Assembly: GCA_003439945.1 (NCBI GenBank)
Contig: QVRM01005398.1
Span: 156,001 to 220,000, forward strand
Direction: 5' to 3'
Length of the DNA stretch: 64,000 nt
Source of the DNA: Dermanyssus gallinae
Taxonomy: Eukaryota; Arthropoda; Arachnida; Mesostigmata; Dermanyssidae
The notes under the pieces were generated by a model. The model was not told the origin of the DNA, searched no databases, and worked only from the letters and a program-made list of their open reading frames with translations. Below, piece after piece: positions 47,362-60,859 of this stretch (positions are counted from its first letter, which is position 1; each line of letters begins with the position of its first letter). The translations under genes were made by a program, and so were the position numbers.

Positions 47362-48990
47362 CTATAGGCTGTTTTTGGTATTTTGTGTGCAATGTGTACA
47401 TTGTCGGCGTCTACTATTCCTACGGAGAGTCTGTCTCTATCTGGAAGACATCTCTAGAGGTTATGCTTACATGAGGATTCGTATACACAGCAACGTTCCT
47501 ATGCTCCAAGGTGTCAGCAAATATATTCCAGAATGCTATGATGTGTAGCTAGCTCTGTGTGGTTCTGGCTTTCTTGGCGTTTGAAACTACCGCATTTTGG
47601 ATACACACAGTGGGCTCGAGTTTGCGTAATTCCTGACGATTCGATTGTTGAACATAACTTTCGCAACATTGAAGATGCAGACCCCTTGTTTAATTATTCC
47701 ATTTTGATCATTAAGTTAACGTTACCAGTCGCCTCACGCTCTCTCTGCACAGTGGCACACTCACATGGCAGTAGTGACACAGATGCCTAAAATGACGATT
47801 TCAGTTGTACAACGGTGGCGTTTGCACTGCGATGTCACGCACATATGAGTGGAACGAAAGAAATCCATTGTATCCGTATTTGCATTACCTTACTCGGGCG
47901 CGCGAAAGCTTTATTCCGACGAACCACGGGTGGTGTGAGAGCCGACTTGACACTCCAACACTGACTAAACAATAGACCACGCACGATCGCTTGATTTCGT
48001 ACTTCCTCCTCAGCTTCGACGACGGACTATTCACAACACACGCCGTGAGCAGAACCTGCTCGAAACTGTACGCGATTGTTGTCTCGGCGTGTTGTAAAAG
48101 GGAACCGTCTACGAGCTTGTTGTCAACGCGTTTCGTTTCTTTGCTACGATCGAAACAGCAACCGGGGAATGTGCAGGGAACAGGGACGTTTGCAGTCGTC
48201 GCTATCATCGGCTCGCCTTGACTAATGGAGCATTCCTGGCCATGGATGGAGTCAACTGGCGTCCCTTGACTTAGTGCCCTCATTCCCGTCAAAGCCCTCT
48301 CCCCCCCTCAGCTCGATGCTGACGTGACGTGTACTCGGCGTGACGCAGAGGCTGCCGTCATCCAGCCGAGATTGGCGGGACATCCCACACTTGCGGCAAG
48401 CACAGGTTTAGAGTTCGGCCGGGGGCACGTCACCCACACATTGCTTTTTGTCGAATTTTTGGAAATGCCATTTCCGCCACCGCGCTTGCCATATACAGCA
48501 GCAGCAGCTGATACAACAATAACAGCTGCTTTTTTCAGAAGCTCCATGTGACGACCGGTGACGAACGTAAGCAGATATTTACTAACACTAGCAATCATAT
48601 TAGTGACATCAAAGAGAAATTGCGTATATCGTTGTATCTTTTTGCATGTATTGCTATCCTTACTGTGTCAGTTAACGACAAAGTTGCTAAATGCATTTAA
48701 GGCGCTATAGTGGAGTATTATTTAGTTAGTGGTGTAATAATAATCAGGTCTTATTTTAACCGAAACTGTAATTAAACTTTGCTAAATAATCAATCAAGGG
48801 TTTATTTCACCATGATTGGTAGATTAGGTACAATACAAAAATTTAGGATAGTACATGTTTCACTCGTGAGGTAACGGACTCTTCTTCAATTTCGATACAT
48901 TCGAGTATGTGGTAGCGCCGAATAATTGTAGAGGTGTTTGCGGAGCAAGTTGTTAGGACGACCCCTTATGCGTCATCAGATGAATCATAC
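47268..48990. other. Upstream region of the IAP gene; 5' exon and promoter expected here but not located
   Basis: The interval begins with the polypyrimidine tract and acceptor of the IAP large exon, then a (TA)n tract (~47327-47358). From about 47900 to 48560 base composition becomes more balanced, as in 5' exon or promoter DNA. An ATG-started - strand frame of about 79 codons (48547-48308) begins MELLKKAAVIVVSAAAAVYG, a hydrophobic start, but resembles no family I know. I could not find a phase-0 exon that would join the IAP exon. Confidence 0.3.
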
Positions 48991-49004
48991 ACCACTTAGA
49001 GGAA

Positions 49005-50208
<1,204 letters not shown>

Positions 50209-50296
50209 TGTATATATCAAAAGCTGACTAAATTCAACTAACGATCATTCATAGGAATGATCACTAGTGAAGAAAAAACGCATTAAGGACACCTAC

Positions 50297-50727
50297 ATGC
50301 CTTGTCGAGGAGAAGTCGGGTCGCCGTGTATCGCACGTTCCACTTGCAGAACGGTCGCAATGGGCATTGCTTCGGCGATCGTTAGCGGCGTTATTCCGGC
50401 CGTCGAAGGCTTCTTGCAGTCGCGGCTTGCTTCCAGTCGACGAATCCACTGGGGGTAACGAAGTCGGCGGTGAGGTTTCTGAAGATGAGGACGACGAGAC
50501 TGTGGGTGTCGTCTGAGACAGCGGTCCGGCGGCTGCGGCGGTGTTCTTCGACGGGATGCTGCTTTTGTGGTGGCCATCATGGTTTTGAAGTGCCGGACTC
50601 AGACGGTTAACCACGCCCGACGGGGCCATTGTTGTAGGTTGAGTTGGCGTTCGGCGCTCGCCAGATGCAGATACCACTACAGTTGGCAGCAAAACAGTAA
50701 ACAACCAACGCCAATACTGCTGCCACA
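50297..50727 (-). CDS. Candidate Ser/Thr/Pro-rich exon (weak)
   Basis: An open - strand stretch of more than 140 codons ends at a good donor (GGCAT|GTAGGT, complement of 50291-50296), phase 0. It reads WQQYWRWLFTVLLPTVVVSA, like a secretion signal, then a Ser/Thr/Pro-rich region with SSSSSSETSPPTSLPP. There is no ATG before the hydrophobic segment; the first in-frame ATG (TTMAPSG) lies after it. A splice acceptor-like CAG lies just upstream, so it could be an internal exon. Its composition is unlike the surrounding AT-rich DNA. No family recognised. Confidence 0.25.
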
Positions 50728-51536
50728 ATCACCACCACCACAAATCAACCAAGCAAGATCCGAGCGGTCATTACAAAGTCCGTCGATGGCCGTGCGTTTC
50801 TTGTCGTCGTCGTCGTTGTCGTTTTGTTCTCGTCTATTTCCCTTAGACTGTAGATTTCATTTCTTTGTGTCTTGTTGCCAGCTTGTTGGTGTCACCTAAT
50901 TGGCTGACATGGCCCGTCAGATCTAGCTAGCAATTGTACAATTCTACGATCATGTCTATTAAATACATCTATTGGCTACTCGTTCTGTGTGCGTTAAAAG
51001 ATGCGCTACCGCGTTCGTTCACTTAGCATTCGAGTGTAAACTAAACAAGGAAGAGTTGTTGTTCCCACTTGCGCTAGATGACAATCATTTAGTCGATTTA
51101 GTCGAGTTAGTTGATCAAGCTCTATTGTTGTACATCACTGCTGTTGTGGGTTATTACTGTTCTTGTTGCTGTGACCGGTGTAAAGAAAGGTATGGACCAG
51201 TGGCGGCCGTTGCCGCATTCGATGTGGTGCTGCCAACGGCCTGCTGCAAAGGGTCTGCGTTGGAGCAGAGCGATCATGAGCGAAACGTGTTTACGTTTGC
51301 GCAATTGAACTACCTCTTCCTTTCAACTGTTCTACTGGTGTAGTTCGGCGCTTTGCTTCCCGACTTCTCCTCCACAAGAGTCTCTAACTCATCGTGCATC
51401 GAGTGAATCGAGCACTCCCGGCGCGATAACTGCAGCGTCCTTTTCGAACGATGATGTATGGCACAAGCGAAAAATAGAAGTTTGATTCCTCGCCACTACC
51501 TTTGGGTGTCACAAAAAATAAAACAATCACTACTAA

Positions 51537-51672
51537 AGCAACAAATAAACACAGCGACCACAAAAACAGTAACAACAACAACAACAACGATAGCAGCTAC
51601 AGCAACAATAGCAACAACAACAACAACAACAGCAACGGCATCAACAATGACAACAACAAAAACAAGAGCAAC
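51537..51672. repeat. CAA-type microsatellite block
   Basis: Interrupted ACAACAACA and AGCAACAAT runs. Frames give Thr- or Asn-rich sequence only. Confidence 0.8.
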
Positions 51673-51839
51673 TCGCTCAATTGACCAACGACGACTGGTC
51701 GCCTTGCGCCTTGAGCACTTGTGCTGTTGCTGTTGGCTGCACTCTGCACAATTAGTCGCACATTGAGTCACTCATTACGCAAGGGCACGGATGTGTGTCT
51801 GGATAGTTGTGTGTATGTCTCTTCCGTGTATATGGGGGC

Positions 51840-51885
51840 ATGTATGTATGTATGTATGTATGTATGTGTGTGTGTGAGTGAGTGG
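51840..51885. repeat. (GTAT)n and (TG)n microsatellite
   Basis: ATGTATGTATGTATGTATGT grades into TGTGTGTGTGAGTGAG. Simple sequence. Confidence 0.9.
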
Positions 51886-52185
51886 GCGACCGTGTAGTAT
51901 ACTAACACACTAACAGGTCCGGCCTGGCACATGAACAACTTGCGAGCCAAAGCTGTGACGGAAACGTCACCAACACTGCAGCCACCAGCTGCAACAGCTG
52001 CAGCAGCAGTAGCAGCTACAGCAACAGCAGATGTACGCGAAGGCGCCAGCCTTATGCAAAGCAAGCAGTATGACTAGTTGAGTAGTATGAGTTCTCAATC
52101 TTTCACAGTCGCTATCATGATGCTCATCGTCATTTTTGCTTTTGAAAAATACCTCCACGGTCATTACCACATCTAAACACACAAC

Positions 52186-52576
52186 AACAACAACAACAAC
52201 AACAACAATTCTACTTCACCGTCGCCGTCGCCACACGGAAATACGGGATTCAACCCGGCGGCAGTGGCAGTAGTAGTAATGGTAGTAGTAGTGGTAGTGG
52301 TAGCGATTGTGTGGTTCGGCTGGGTGTCCGGGTGTCTGTCTGGCGGTCTGACAAAGGCACCAGCAGATACCAACAATGGTAGCGGCCACGGAGGCAAACA
52401 ACACAGACAAGTCACAGGGCCAATGGATAGGTGGATGGATGCATGGATGGGATGCGTCGGACTACGACCACGACATTACAACGACGGCAAGAGGGAGAGA
52501 CCGACAGACAGATCAAGAGTCCGATTAACAGAACCACAGACGATCAAACAACAACAACAGGAGCAGCAGCAGCAGC

Positions 52577-52613
<37 letters not shown>

Positions 52614-52692
52614 GAAGTAGCAGTAACAACGATGGCAGCAACAACAGAAGCAGCAATAACAACAACAGAAACAGCAAAACCAACGACAGCAG

Positions 52693-52724
<32 letters not shown>

Positions 52725-52870
52725 ACAGAAGCAGCGACAACAACAATACTACCACGGCCGCGGACGATGTGCGGTGCGCGTCGGAAGAAAACGCACAGTA
52801 ATTTTCATTGGCTTGACAGCTGCTGTAATAGCGGTTGTTGTTGTTGTTGTCGTCGTTGTTATTGTTCTAG
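52186..52870. repeat. Cluster of CAA, GTA and GTT microsatellites
   Basis: Tracts include (CAA)n at 52186-52208, GTAGTAGTAGTGGTAGTGGT near 52270-52300, (CAA/CAG)n at 52549-52745 and (GTT)n at 52831-52862. The unusually dense cluster has no clear protein. It could belong to untranslated parts of a gene. Confidence 0.8.
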
Positions 52871-53005
52871 TCATTGTTTCTGTTATCGTCGCCAGTGTTG
52901 TTACTGTTAATGTTGCTATAATCAAATGCTGTTATTGCGGATATTATTGTTGCTGGTGTTTTTGTTCTTGTTGCTACTCGACAACAACAACAGCAGCAGC
53001 AGCAA

Positions 53006-55234
53006 TACATCAACGGAAAGACAGGCGGAGAAATAAAAATAAAAATCGTCGACCAGGCAGACGATATGCTAAGTACTACATATTAAGACAAAGCGCTGTC
53101 GTCCAAATAACTAGTCAAATAATCACGCGACGTAGACGAACGGAATTGCCTCCTAGCATTTTGGATAGTGGTATGAGGGGTGGGTGTCGATTTTCGTTAA
53201 ACGCATCGGACTTACCAATCTAGAAAACAGTCTTTTTTGCCAGAACCGACTGATATATATATATATTTTTTTTTTTTGCGTTAGCACAATATTGAATTCT
53301 CACTTAACAGTTGGAAATTAGACTCAAGGAGCAAGGATGCATCATGGAACATTCTTGTACGAATTGTTTCTGATCCATCAACCTAGTTAACTGGCAATAT
53401 TTTATTCATCAAAATAGTCACATAGAAATCTTATATCTATGCATATGTAATCTTCCCATGTCATAATCATTTAATAATAAGGATACGTACTCTCTGACTC
53501 TCTTGCACGTAAAGACCCTCTTACAAGATATGTGTGGACAGGCTTAAAGCGAGCTAAAACAAGTTGAACTAAGATAAACTTGTAATCTAGGCTGTTGCCA
53601 GACGTTGACACTAGACAATGTCGCTTTTATGACGGCACCAGAACTATCTTTTAAGCAATCCTTCTCCCTCTTAGGGCCTTGAAGAACTGGCCGAACCCTG
53701 GGGGGGTAAATGTGAGGACTAGGGTTTTTAAGTGGGTAACCCCATGCCATCGGGGAGTCCCACACTACCTACGCGCTTCTACACGCCCGGACAGTGATAA
53801 CTGCGCTGGGTGTGCATAAAGCATTTTTCCCCAACCTCACAATAAAAAAAAAAGCAATCCTTCCCAGGATTCAACCCTTCAGCCTCAAGCCCAGGGGACA
53901 CTTATCTTAATGAGGCAATGGTGATCATTGTCGTACTTCAGGAAGATATCTAACTTAGCTGGTCCTTGCGTTGGCTGATCAGGAACGCTATTCATTCCTT
54001 TTTACCTTTAGCCAGATCTTGGTATTGTCAATATTGGAATTATGTGGCCCCTCAAGTTACCGCCGCTCGCTACATTTCATATATGTGGTAAAAAAAATAA
54101 TTAAGCGGAAAGAACCCCTGCGCACGTCCCCACATAGCAAATCACTGAGTTTAATCTGTGTGATCTGCTGTGTGCAAAGCCTAATCAAAGGTGCGCGCGC
54201 CATCTCTTTTAAGTTTAAGTAAGCACCAAGATGTCAGTTTTAAACTGTGTGGCTCCGCCAGCAATACGATGCGGATAATGATTGACTCCTTCACCTAATG
54301 GGAGGCAGTGTTACAAGCTTTTCCAAACCTTCTTATTCTGGAGAACAGCAGCCAACACTCTACGAACTGTGCGTCCTCCCGGGCCCTCGGTGTGAATGAA
54401 AATGTGTAGGGGCCCTTGGTGTGCTGAGTCCTCATCCGTCTCACATCTGCAGACGGATCTTCTGTCTAGTGTCCATGTGTGGAAACTGCATTTTGCAGTT
54501 AGTCCTCTAAAGCAATTAGCAAGCCGCAATAGAGATACTGCACTTAAACGAATGACGAAACACTCGCGAGATTTAAGCAGTAGCAAAAAAACTGGCGGAG
54601 GCGCCAGTCAAAGTAACTGCTGTAAAAAATCATTTGAATGCAGTGCAACGATTATCTGTCAGCGGGACTATACATATGAGAGATATGCATGGCTTTGTGA
54701 TTAACGTGACAGTGCTTCCAAACCGGTATTCCAGCCGACTTTAGACGAATTTCTACCCAGCGGAGCGTTGCCACTCCGGGACGTGCTGTCCTCGTTGCAC
54801 ATTAGCGTGACCTATATAGAGATATTCTACCAAGCGTTTCCACATTGCTATAAACAGAATATAGACGGTTGCATGGTTGAAGTGCAAGACAAAACGAAAT
54901 ATCGATCTACATATCATTTGGAGGCTTCAGTCTATCATGGCAGGCCGTCCTAGCATATACGGAAACTATTCAAAACTTCCTCGAAGTATAAAACGATACA
55001 GAAGTTCTATATGTCTACGTATCTTTGCGATCAAATAACACCTGTCTACTCGGACAAAAAAGAAGAGGCCGCATTTCGTGCAGCCAGATTAATTTTGTGT
55101 CCATTCTTAATTATATGAATATATCGTCGCCCAGTGCCGTTGAATCGATTTGATATGGCGGTGGTGGTAGTGGTAGTGGTGATGATGATAACGATAACGA
55201 CGATCACAATAAACTAGTGTGTATTTGCTCGTCG
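53006..55234. other. Unassigned DNA
   Basis: A - strand stretch near 53560-53765 ends in a TTTTAGCTCGC-like run and may be an undetermined dispersed repeat. + strand frames at 54396-54953 show no assignable domain. No supported gene. Confidence 0.35.
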
Positions 55235-55252
55235 TTAGATTATCATACGACG

Positions 55253-55443
55253 GTCAAGCCCGATGGCGTGGTGGCATGCGTCTGCGCCTCGCGACCAGAG
55301 GAGACACATAGCAGGTGCGCGGGTTCGAGCCCCACCGTTGCACATTTGTATTTATGGGGGTCCGTCTATGAAGCAATGCGAAAAGCAGTCCCATGGACGT
55401 TAAATCTTGGCTATCAAGAGTCAGCCCCGAAAGGATTTTTTAT
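55253..55443 (+). mobile_element. SINE family A, copy 4, with perfect 18-bp target-site duplication
   Basis: The element of ~191 bp is flanked by identical copies of TTAGATTATCATACGACG at 55235-55252 and 55444-55461. It shows the family head (A box TGGCGTGGTGG, B box GGTTCGAGCCC), body and a short T-rich end. The perfect duplication fixes both ends and shows insertion by a LINE-type reverse transcriptase. The anticodon-loop region (CTCGCGA) hints at a tRNA-Ala-like origin; tentative. Confidence 0.92.
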
Positions 55444-55461
55444 TTAGATTATCATACGACG

Positions 55462-56584
55462 AGAAACATCAAAAACGTGATACAGAAGTGTGAATCGATC
55501 GATCAATCGACATATCGAGTCTTTTTTTTAATTTATTTCTTTATATGAGGTTTCGTGAAAGCTTGAAGCAGATACGTCTCGAGCAGCGCTAGAGCAGAGT
55601 AGGACTAGTGTGGGGCTCACAAACCCACTAAACCCCTCGTCCTCCCCACACTTGCCCCCCCCCCCCCCCCCTCCAGCCCACATCCCCCCCAACCATTCCA
55701 CTCGGCTCGTGTCGTAGAGGTCAACTTGGTCAGAAGGCCAGGAACAACAGAGAGAGAAAGAAAGCGAAACATCATCAGCGTCGTGATGACAGCAGGGTGA
55801 TGATGGTGGTGGTGGTGGGGATCACCGTGCCGATGGGGTTGCGATGATGATGATGATGACTTCGTGTGTTGTCTGAAAGACAAACACACAAGTGAGTAAG
55901 CTGGGCGATTGCCTGGCTGGTTGGCTCGATGGCTGGAAGAAAGGCAGGATGGGTCACGGGAGCGACGCTGTGCCTGCGAAACGCAGCTCAAATGGATGAC
56001 CGCCATTGCCATTGCCGGTAGATAAAAGATGGTTAGTTGTCTTTTTCCAAATTGCAGCAGCAGCGGCAGCCGCGAGCGGCCCGGTTGTAACGCGAATATA
56101 GCGATAGCGAAAGGGGTCGGTCGCTCGGTCGGGCGGTTGGTCGCTCGATCAGCCGGCCGGTCATCGCAACGGGCGGTGATGGTGGCTTTTCGAACGTCGC
56201 GAGGCGAGCTAGACAAGCGACAGTGGCGGCGGCGACGCCGACGTCAACGATGACGACGACGACGAGGAACAGCGAGAGCGTACCACAGAACGAACGAGCC
56301 AGCGAGCGAGCGAAACCGAAGGAAAACTGCAACGAAACCTCCTCCTCCTCCTGGCCTTTCTTCTTCCAGCCTTTCCTTCCTTCGTGCGTGGGGAAAGCAC
56401 GCCGTCCGATATGGCCATCGACCAGAGCTCATCATCATCATCATCACCATCGTCATCATCATCGTTGTCGTGCTGGCGCGTTATCTATTCCGCGTAGGCA
56501 ATCCAGCCACCATCCATAAAAGAAATAGAGACCCACCACCTGCCGCGGAGTCACTGACAGCTATTTGATATATGCATGTATATA
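55462..56584. other. GC-rich, low-complexity region before the mariner element
   Basis: A short match to the 40.17-kb area (GCTCACAAACCCACTAAA, ~55615) suggests a scrap of the R1-like element. Beyond it lie a poly-C run (~55657-55671), GGT/GAT repeats (55800-55860), GAC/GAG runs near 56220-56320 and a (CAT)n tract (~56420-56462). Long frames through it are low-complexity. Confidence 0.5.
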
Positions 56585-57903
56585 CGAGGTGTGTTCAAAA
56601 AGTATCGCGACTTTTGTGTTTTTTCAAAAATTATTCATTTATTCATGAATATCTATTTTGTCCCCTTCAAAGTAATCCCCATGAGATATTATACACTTGT
56701 GCCAACGGTTTTTCCAATCTTCGAAGCACTTCAAAAAACCATTTTTTTTTATCTTGTTCAGCTCCTCCTTCGATGCCGTCTTTATCTCGTCAAGCGTAGC
56801 GTAACGTCGTCCTTTCATGGGCCTCTTCAGTTTAGGGAACAAGAAAAAGTCACAGGGGGCCAGATCTGGGGAATACGGTGGCTGCGGCATCATTAGTGTG
56901 TTGTTTTTGGCCAAAAACTCGCGCACAAGCAACGATGTGTGAGCAGGGGCGTTATCGTGGTGCAAAAGCCAATTTTTGTTCTTCCACAAATCCGGGCGTT
57001 TCTGGCGGATTGCTTCGCGCAAATTGCGCATAACTTGCAGGTAATAATCCTTATTGACCGTTCTACCCTGTGGCAAGAACTCATGATGCACCACGCCCCT
57101 GCAATCGAAGAAAACTGTCAGCAAAACTTTCACATTCGACCGAACTTGGCGCGCTTTTTCGGTCTTGGTTCGTGCGGCAGCTTCCATTGAGATGATTGAG
57201 CTTTGGTTTCCACGTCATAACCATAAACCCACGATTCGTCACCAGTTATGACCCTCTGGAGCAAATTTGGGTCGTCGCGGACAGAGTCCAACATCTCATT
57301 AGCAATGTTCATGCGATGCTGTTTTTGGTCGCAATTGAGCAATTTTGGTACGAATTTCGCGGCGACCCGTCTCATGCCCAAATCATTGATAAAAATCGAA
57401 TGGCACGAGCCAATCGATATGTTTAGGTCCTCAGCAACTTCTCTAACGGTGATTCGACGATTGGCCAATACCATTTTCTCCACTTCATTAATTTTTTCGT
57501 CTGTTGTTGAAGTGCTCGGGCGTCCGGCACGCTCTTCGTCGTTCACATCTTCTCGGCCTTCTGAGAACATTTTGTACCACCGATAAACGTTGCTTCGGTC
57601 CAAGGTAGCTTCTCCGTATGCCACAGTCAACATTCGGAATGCATCCGCGCACTTAATTTCGTTTTTCACACAAAATTTGATACAGGTTCTTTGATCCATT
57701 TTTTTGAATAGGTAAAAATCGAAGACGATCCAAAACACGTGCAAGCAAAGCAGCTGTCAACAATTAAGTGAACATTCAAAATAGCCGAGCTTGTCGGCAT
57801 AAGTGAGAGACATGAGTACCAACATAACGCCACAAAAAATCGAAATTCAAATATACGTAACCCGCAAAAATTCAAAAGTCGCGATACTTTTTGAACACAC
57901 CTC

Positions 57904-57904
<1 letters not shown>
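56585..57904 (-). mobile_element. Nearly intact mariner transposon with perfect 31-bp terminal inverted repeats
   Basis: The element is 1320 bp long. Its ends are perfect 31-bp inverted repeats starting CGAGGTGTGTTC, at 56585-56615 and 57874-57904. It is flanked on both sides by TA, the target duplicated by Tc1/mariner transposons. The interior carries one transposase gene on the - strand. Size, ends, target site and catalytic motifs all fit mariner. The perfect ends and single coding lesion imply that this is a young copy. Confidence 0.95.
56639..57699 (-). pseudogene. mariner transposase (DD34D), one frameshift
   Basis: This transposase cuts and pastes its own element between TA sites. The ATG at 57699 opens MDQRTCIKFCVKNEIKCADA, the N-terminal helix-turn-helix region. 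The catalytic aspartates lie in TGDESW, LHHDNAPAHTS and YSPDLAPCDFF, the DD34D arrangement of mariners. The C-terminus ends EGDYFEGDKIDI-like (here HGDYFEGDKIDIHE). The frame breaks once, in a short T run at 57155-57159 on the + strand, where the N-terminal frame stops soon after and the C-terminal frame continues. The change looks like loss of one base from a homopolymer, so it could be a true mutation or a sequencing error. The rest appears intact. The subfamily is not assigned. Confidence 0.93.
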
Positions 57905-57939
<35 letters not shown>

Positions 57940-59289
57940 GTATTTCGTATGTATACATGTCAAACGGATAATAAATCAATCATATATATATATATATCCA
58001 TACATCAAATATCTGTCACAGAGACTAGTCATTAGTCTGGCCCTCTCTCCCACCTTGTTGTGTGTGCTATGTTTAAAAACAAACGCGTCAATAATGAGAG
58101 AACGAAACGTGCGTCTCAATGAACGGTAGGCAAAATGGCTGCCCGAATAGTTGCTCAATCTGAAAGCCTTGATTTAAAAGTTTCGTTCTTCGTCACATTG
58201 CAATGCGCGTAAACATTCGATTATGTAATTGCACATATTGCACGTCGCCATAAACCTTAATAAAAAATAAACAAAAACCTAAAAGAAATTAGAACTGTCT
58301 AATGGTGGCAGTCCGATCTAAAAATATCGATGGATGTCCCTCGTAAGATAGAACGACATGATGGATGACTACTGTTTAATGGTGGAGCCACTGTGAAACT
58401 GTTAAGACCGCTGATGCTGGGAAATCATATATATATATATATATATACCGTCTCCCGAAACGCTGGACGTGCATTCCCAAACACATTAGATGTCTAACAA
58501 GGAAACATTTTTTCGTTCGTGAACTAAAACGGTGGCTTTTAATTTTACAGTCAGAATCGGGAGGTAAATTCGGAATTGGGATTGTAGTACTTTGTATATA
58601 GAGGCACATACTCGGCTTAGATAGTAATGTTTATACGTGTTTTTACCCTTAGTTGTAAATTCTGAAAATGTTGTACTAGTGACGTGTACTTCGTTTGTGC
58701 GTATATTTACAAGTGTGTAGCCTTACATGTTCTTCGTGTTCAATCAAACACACCAGCTGTTGTTTTGATGTTCTTGATACTCAATAACCACGGCGATTGT
58801 GTGAAGTGCTAATAAAGAGCACTCCTTGGACTTTGTCGAGACTGATTTTCTACTTCGTTACTTGAATCATGTCTTTTTCATTTTTTTAAAATGTTTATTT
58901 GCCGAGAACTTTAGCGTTGTGAAATGCAGTTCCGTAAATAGTCCCTTTGCAAAAAAAAAATATATTTTTTTTTAATATATATATCGTATAGCCGCGTCTT
59001 CAATTGTGCAATGTCTGCCTGCACTGGAGTAGCACAACATGATTCTACCTTTCGACATACAGGAGGTGTGCTGGGTTCTACGGTCACTCCCAAGGAGAAG
59101 GAGCTCACGGCCAGGATCAGATCTACTATGAGCATTGGTTTCAGTCACTCCCCTCTTGGCAAAAACTCGTTGTGATTTATTTAATTAGTTATAAAAAGAG
59201 GCTGAGTACCTAAAGTCAGGCATAATGCCAAGGCTTCTCTCATGTTGAAAGGTAGACATGGTGATGAGAAACAAGATTCGAATTTATAT
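57905..59289. other. Unassigned AT-rich DNA
   Basis: (TA)n lies at ~57905-57933, 57981-57997 and 58427-58447, and A- and T-runs near 58950-58985. No supported gene. Confidence 0.5.
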
Positions 59290-60290
59290 CGCGTCAGCGC
59301 GCACATCGAAGAAAAATATTACGCTAATTGGGTATTCGGCACATTAAGCACGCGGCTGAACAGGCCCTTCTAGCAGAGCAATTTGGCTTTAGGAAAGGTA
59401 AAGGGAACCCGTGATGCAATCCACGTTCTCCAGACAAAGGTCAATCGACCCAAAAAGTGACACAACTCAGAGGTTATCTGTATGCAGTCTTTATTGACTG
59501 CCTCAATGTCTTTGGCTGGTAACGACTGACAAGAATACCAAAAAGCCATATTGAAACCACGATGATATCGTGGTCGCACATCGCGACCTAGGTGCCATCA
59601 AGCTTTATGGTAGAAGCATTCCTTGGTCTCGGAGAGACTTGAGCTAAACACCGGGAAGACCAAAACCATGGAATTCAGGCCTGGAGGCCGATTGGCTGCA
59701 AGAGACGTTATGCGTTGCTGCAGCCAACCGTTGGAGTTCGTTAACTCTTTCCCGTATATTGGCCTTAGCTCTCATTACACAGGAAGGACGTCCACAGCGC
59801 ATATAAACAACACGGGACGAACAGCTCTTGTCTCTCTTTACGAGGAAGTGCGTAATGTTCGAAGAGTGTTTAAGATTGTTCCGGGGCTGATGTGTGGTCT
59901 TGGTAGGGTATGGAACCACGTTACGCTGGGGAGCCTTGTGTAGCCTTGTGTATCTCATGTTCACCAGCTACTTAAACAATCGGACTTAGGCTGAATATGC
60001 CGCGTATACTAGCTTGGGAAGTAATGGGAAGCTAAATTCGGGAGGTCAACGGTTTAAACGTGCTCAATGCCTTGCACGCTTGGTGTGGTCCTGCGTGTGG
60101 AAGTTGCCACGTATACACCAGGAAGATGGGGCATGGTTATGACCACCTGGTATGTTTAAACGCCGAGGAGTACGAGTTGTAAACCTGCTGGTTCTACCTG
60201 TAGAGATGTGCCAAGTACCATGCAGTGGAATGTGCAGCACTAGAGCATAAACCGTTGCACGACTTCTCTCGCCGAAAGCGTAAACTGGAT
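59290..60290 (+). mobile_element. Non-LTR retrotransposon fragment (reverse transcriptase and C-terminal region)
   Basis: AEQALLAEQFGFRKGKGTRD at ~59352-59411 matches the conserved QFGFRKGRGTxDAI motif. A second frame at 59638-59940 reads LELNTGKTKTMEFRPGGRLA and then FVNSFPYIGLS, the motif D and E region. The segment between them, which should hold the catalytic YADD, is deleted. Further pieces to ~60290 look like the C-terminal region. The copy is defective. Confidence 0.75.
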
Positions 60291-60355
60291 AAATGGTTAT
60301 AAAGACAACCTTATAAAGTTATATTATACTCAATTTGAGTTATGAATTGAGCCAC

Positions 60356-60394
<39 letters not shown>

Positions 60395-60549
60395 AGAGAA
60401 AAGATCAATTCTTGTGGCAAGCATTGTCTTTGGCCGTTTGCAGAGACGTTTCTAGTTTAGGCGCTGTTGAGTAAAGTAATTCTTTAAGAGAATTGCGATA
60501 TTACGTTCAGACCTCACAACTGTAACATTGTTTAACATGCAATATATAC

Positions 60550-60797
60550 ATATATATCTTTTTACGGACGCGACGGTATATTTAGTTTCTGCATAGGAAG
60601 ACTGGTTGTCTCGCAATGGCACATTTTATGCGCCTATATTAGGCAACAACACCAGTATCACAAATTGTAGTAATTTCACTCTCACACCGAAATAAGACTT
60701 CTCAGAACCCACGTTCCATTAGAAAAAAATATTTGCTTTAACGAGCTCTACAATTTTTATTATCGATCTTCACTGTCCTGCAACACCCTGTATACAT
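60550..60797 (-). mobile_element. Partial arm of the foldback family
   Basis: GACTGGTTGTCTCGCAATGG, CACATTTTATGCGCC, AATTGTAGTAATTTCACTCT and the terminus CAACACCCTGTATAC match the right arm of the 17.6-kb element. Only about 245 bp is present. Confidence 0.78.
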
Positions 60798-60859
60798 CGT
60801 AAATTTATTTATACATTATACACAACATATATTTAATACATAATCACATTATCCTCGGC

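Noticed and set aside
52431..53223. Frames of 149-159 codons rich in Thr, Val or Cys
   Set aside because: They are microsatellite translations (CAA, GTT) with no domain.
54396..54953. + strand frames with a KKTGGGA stretch resembling Myb/SANT-like transposon proteins
   Set aside because: The match is a few residues only, without the conserved tryptophans, so no assignment is made.
55256..55335. Possible functional tRNA gene
   Set aside because: The tRNA-like head is followed by a family-specific body and flanked by a target-site duplication. It is SINE A.
55617..56216. - strand frame of 199 codons with His and Ser runs
   Set aside because: It starts at TTG, is dominated by low-complexity runs and poly-C, and resembles no protein.
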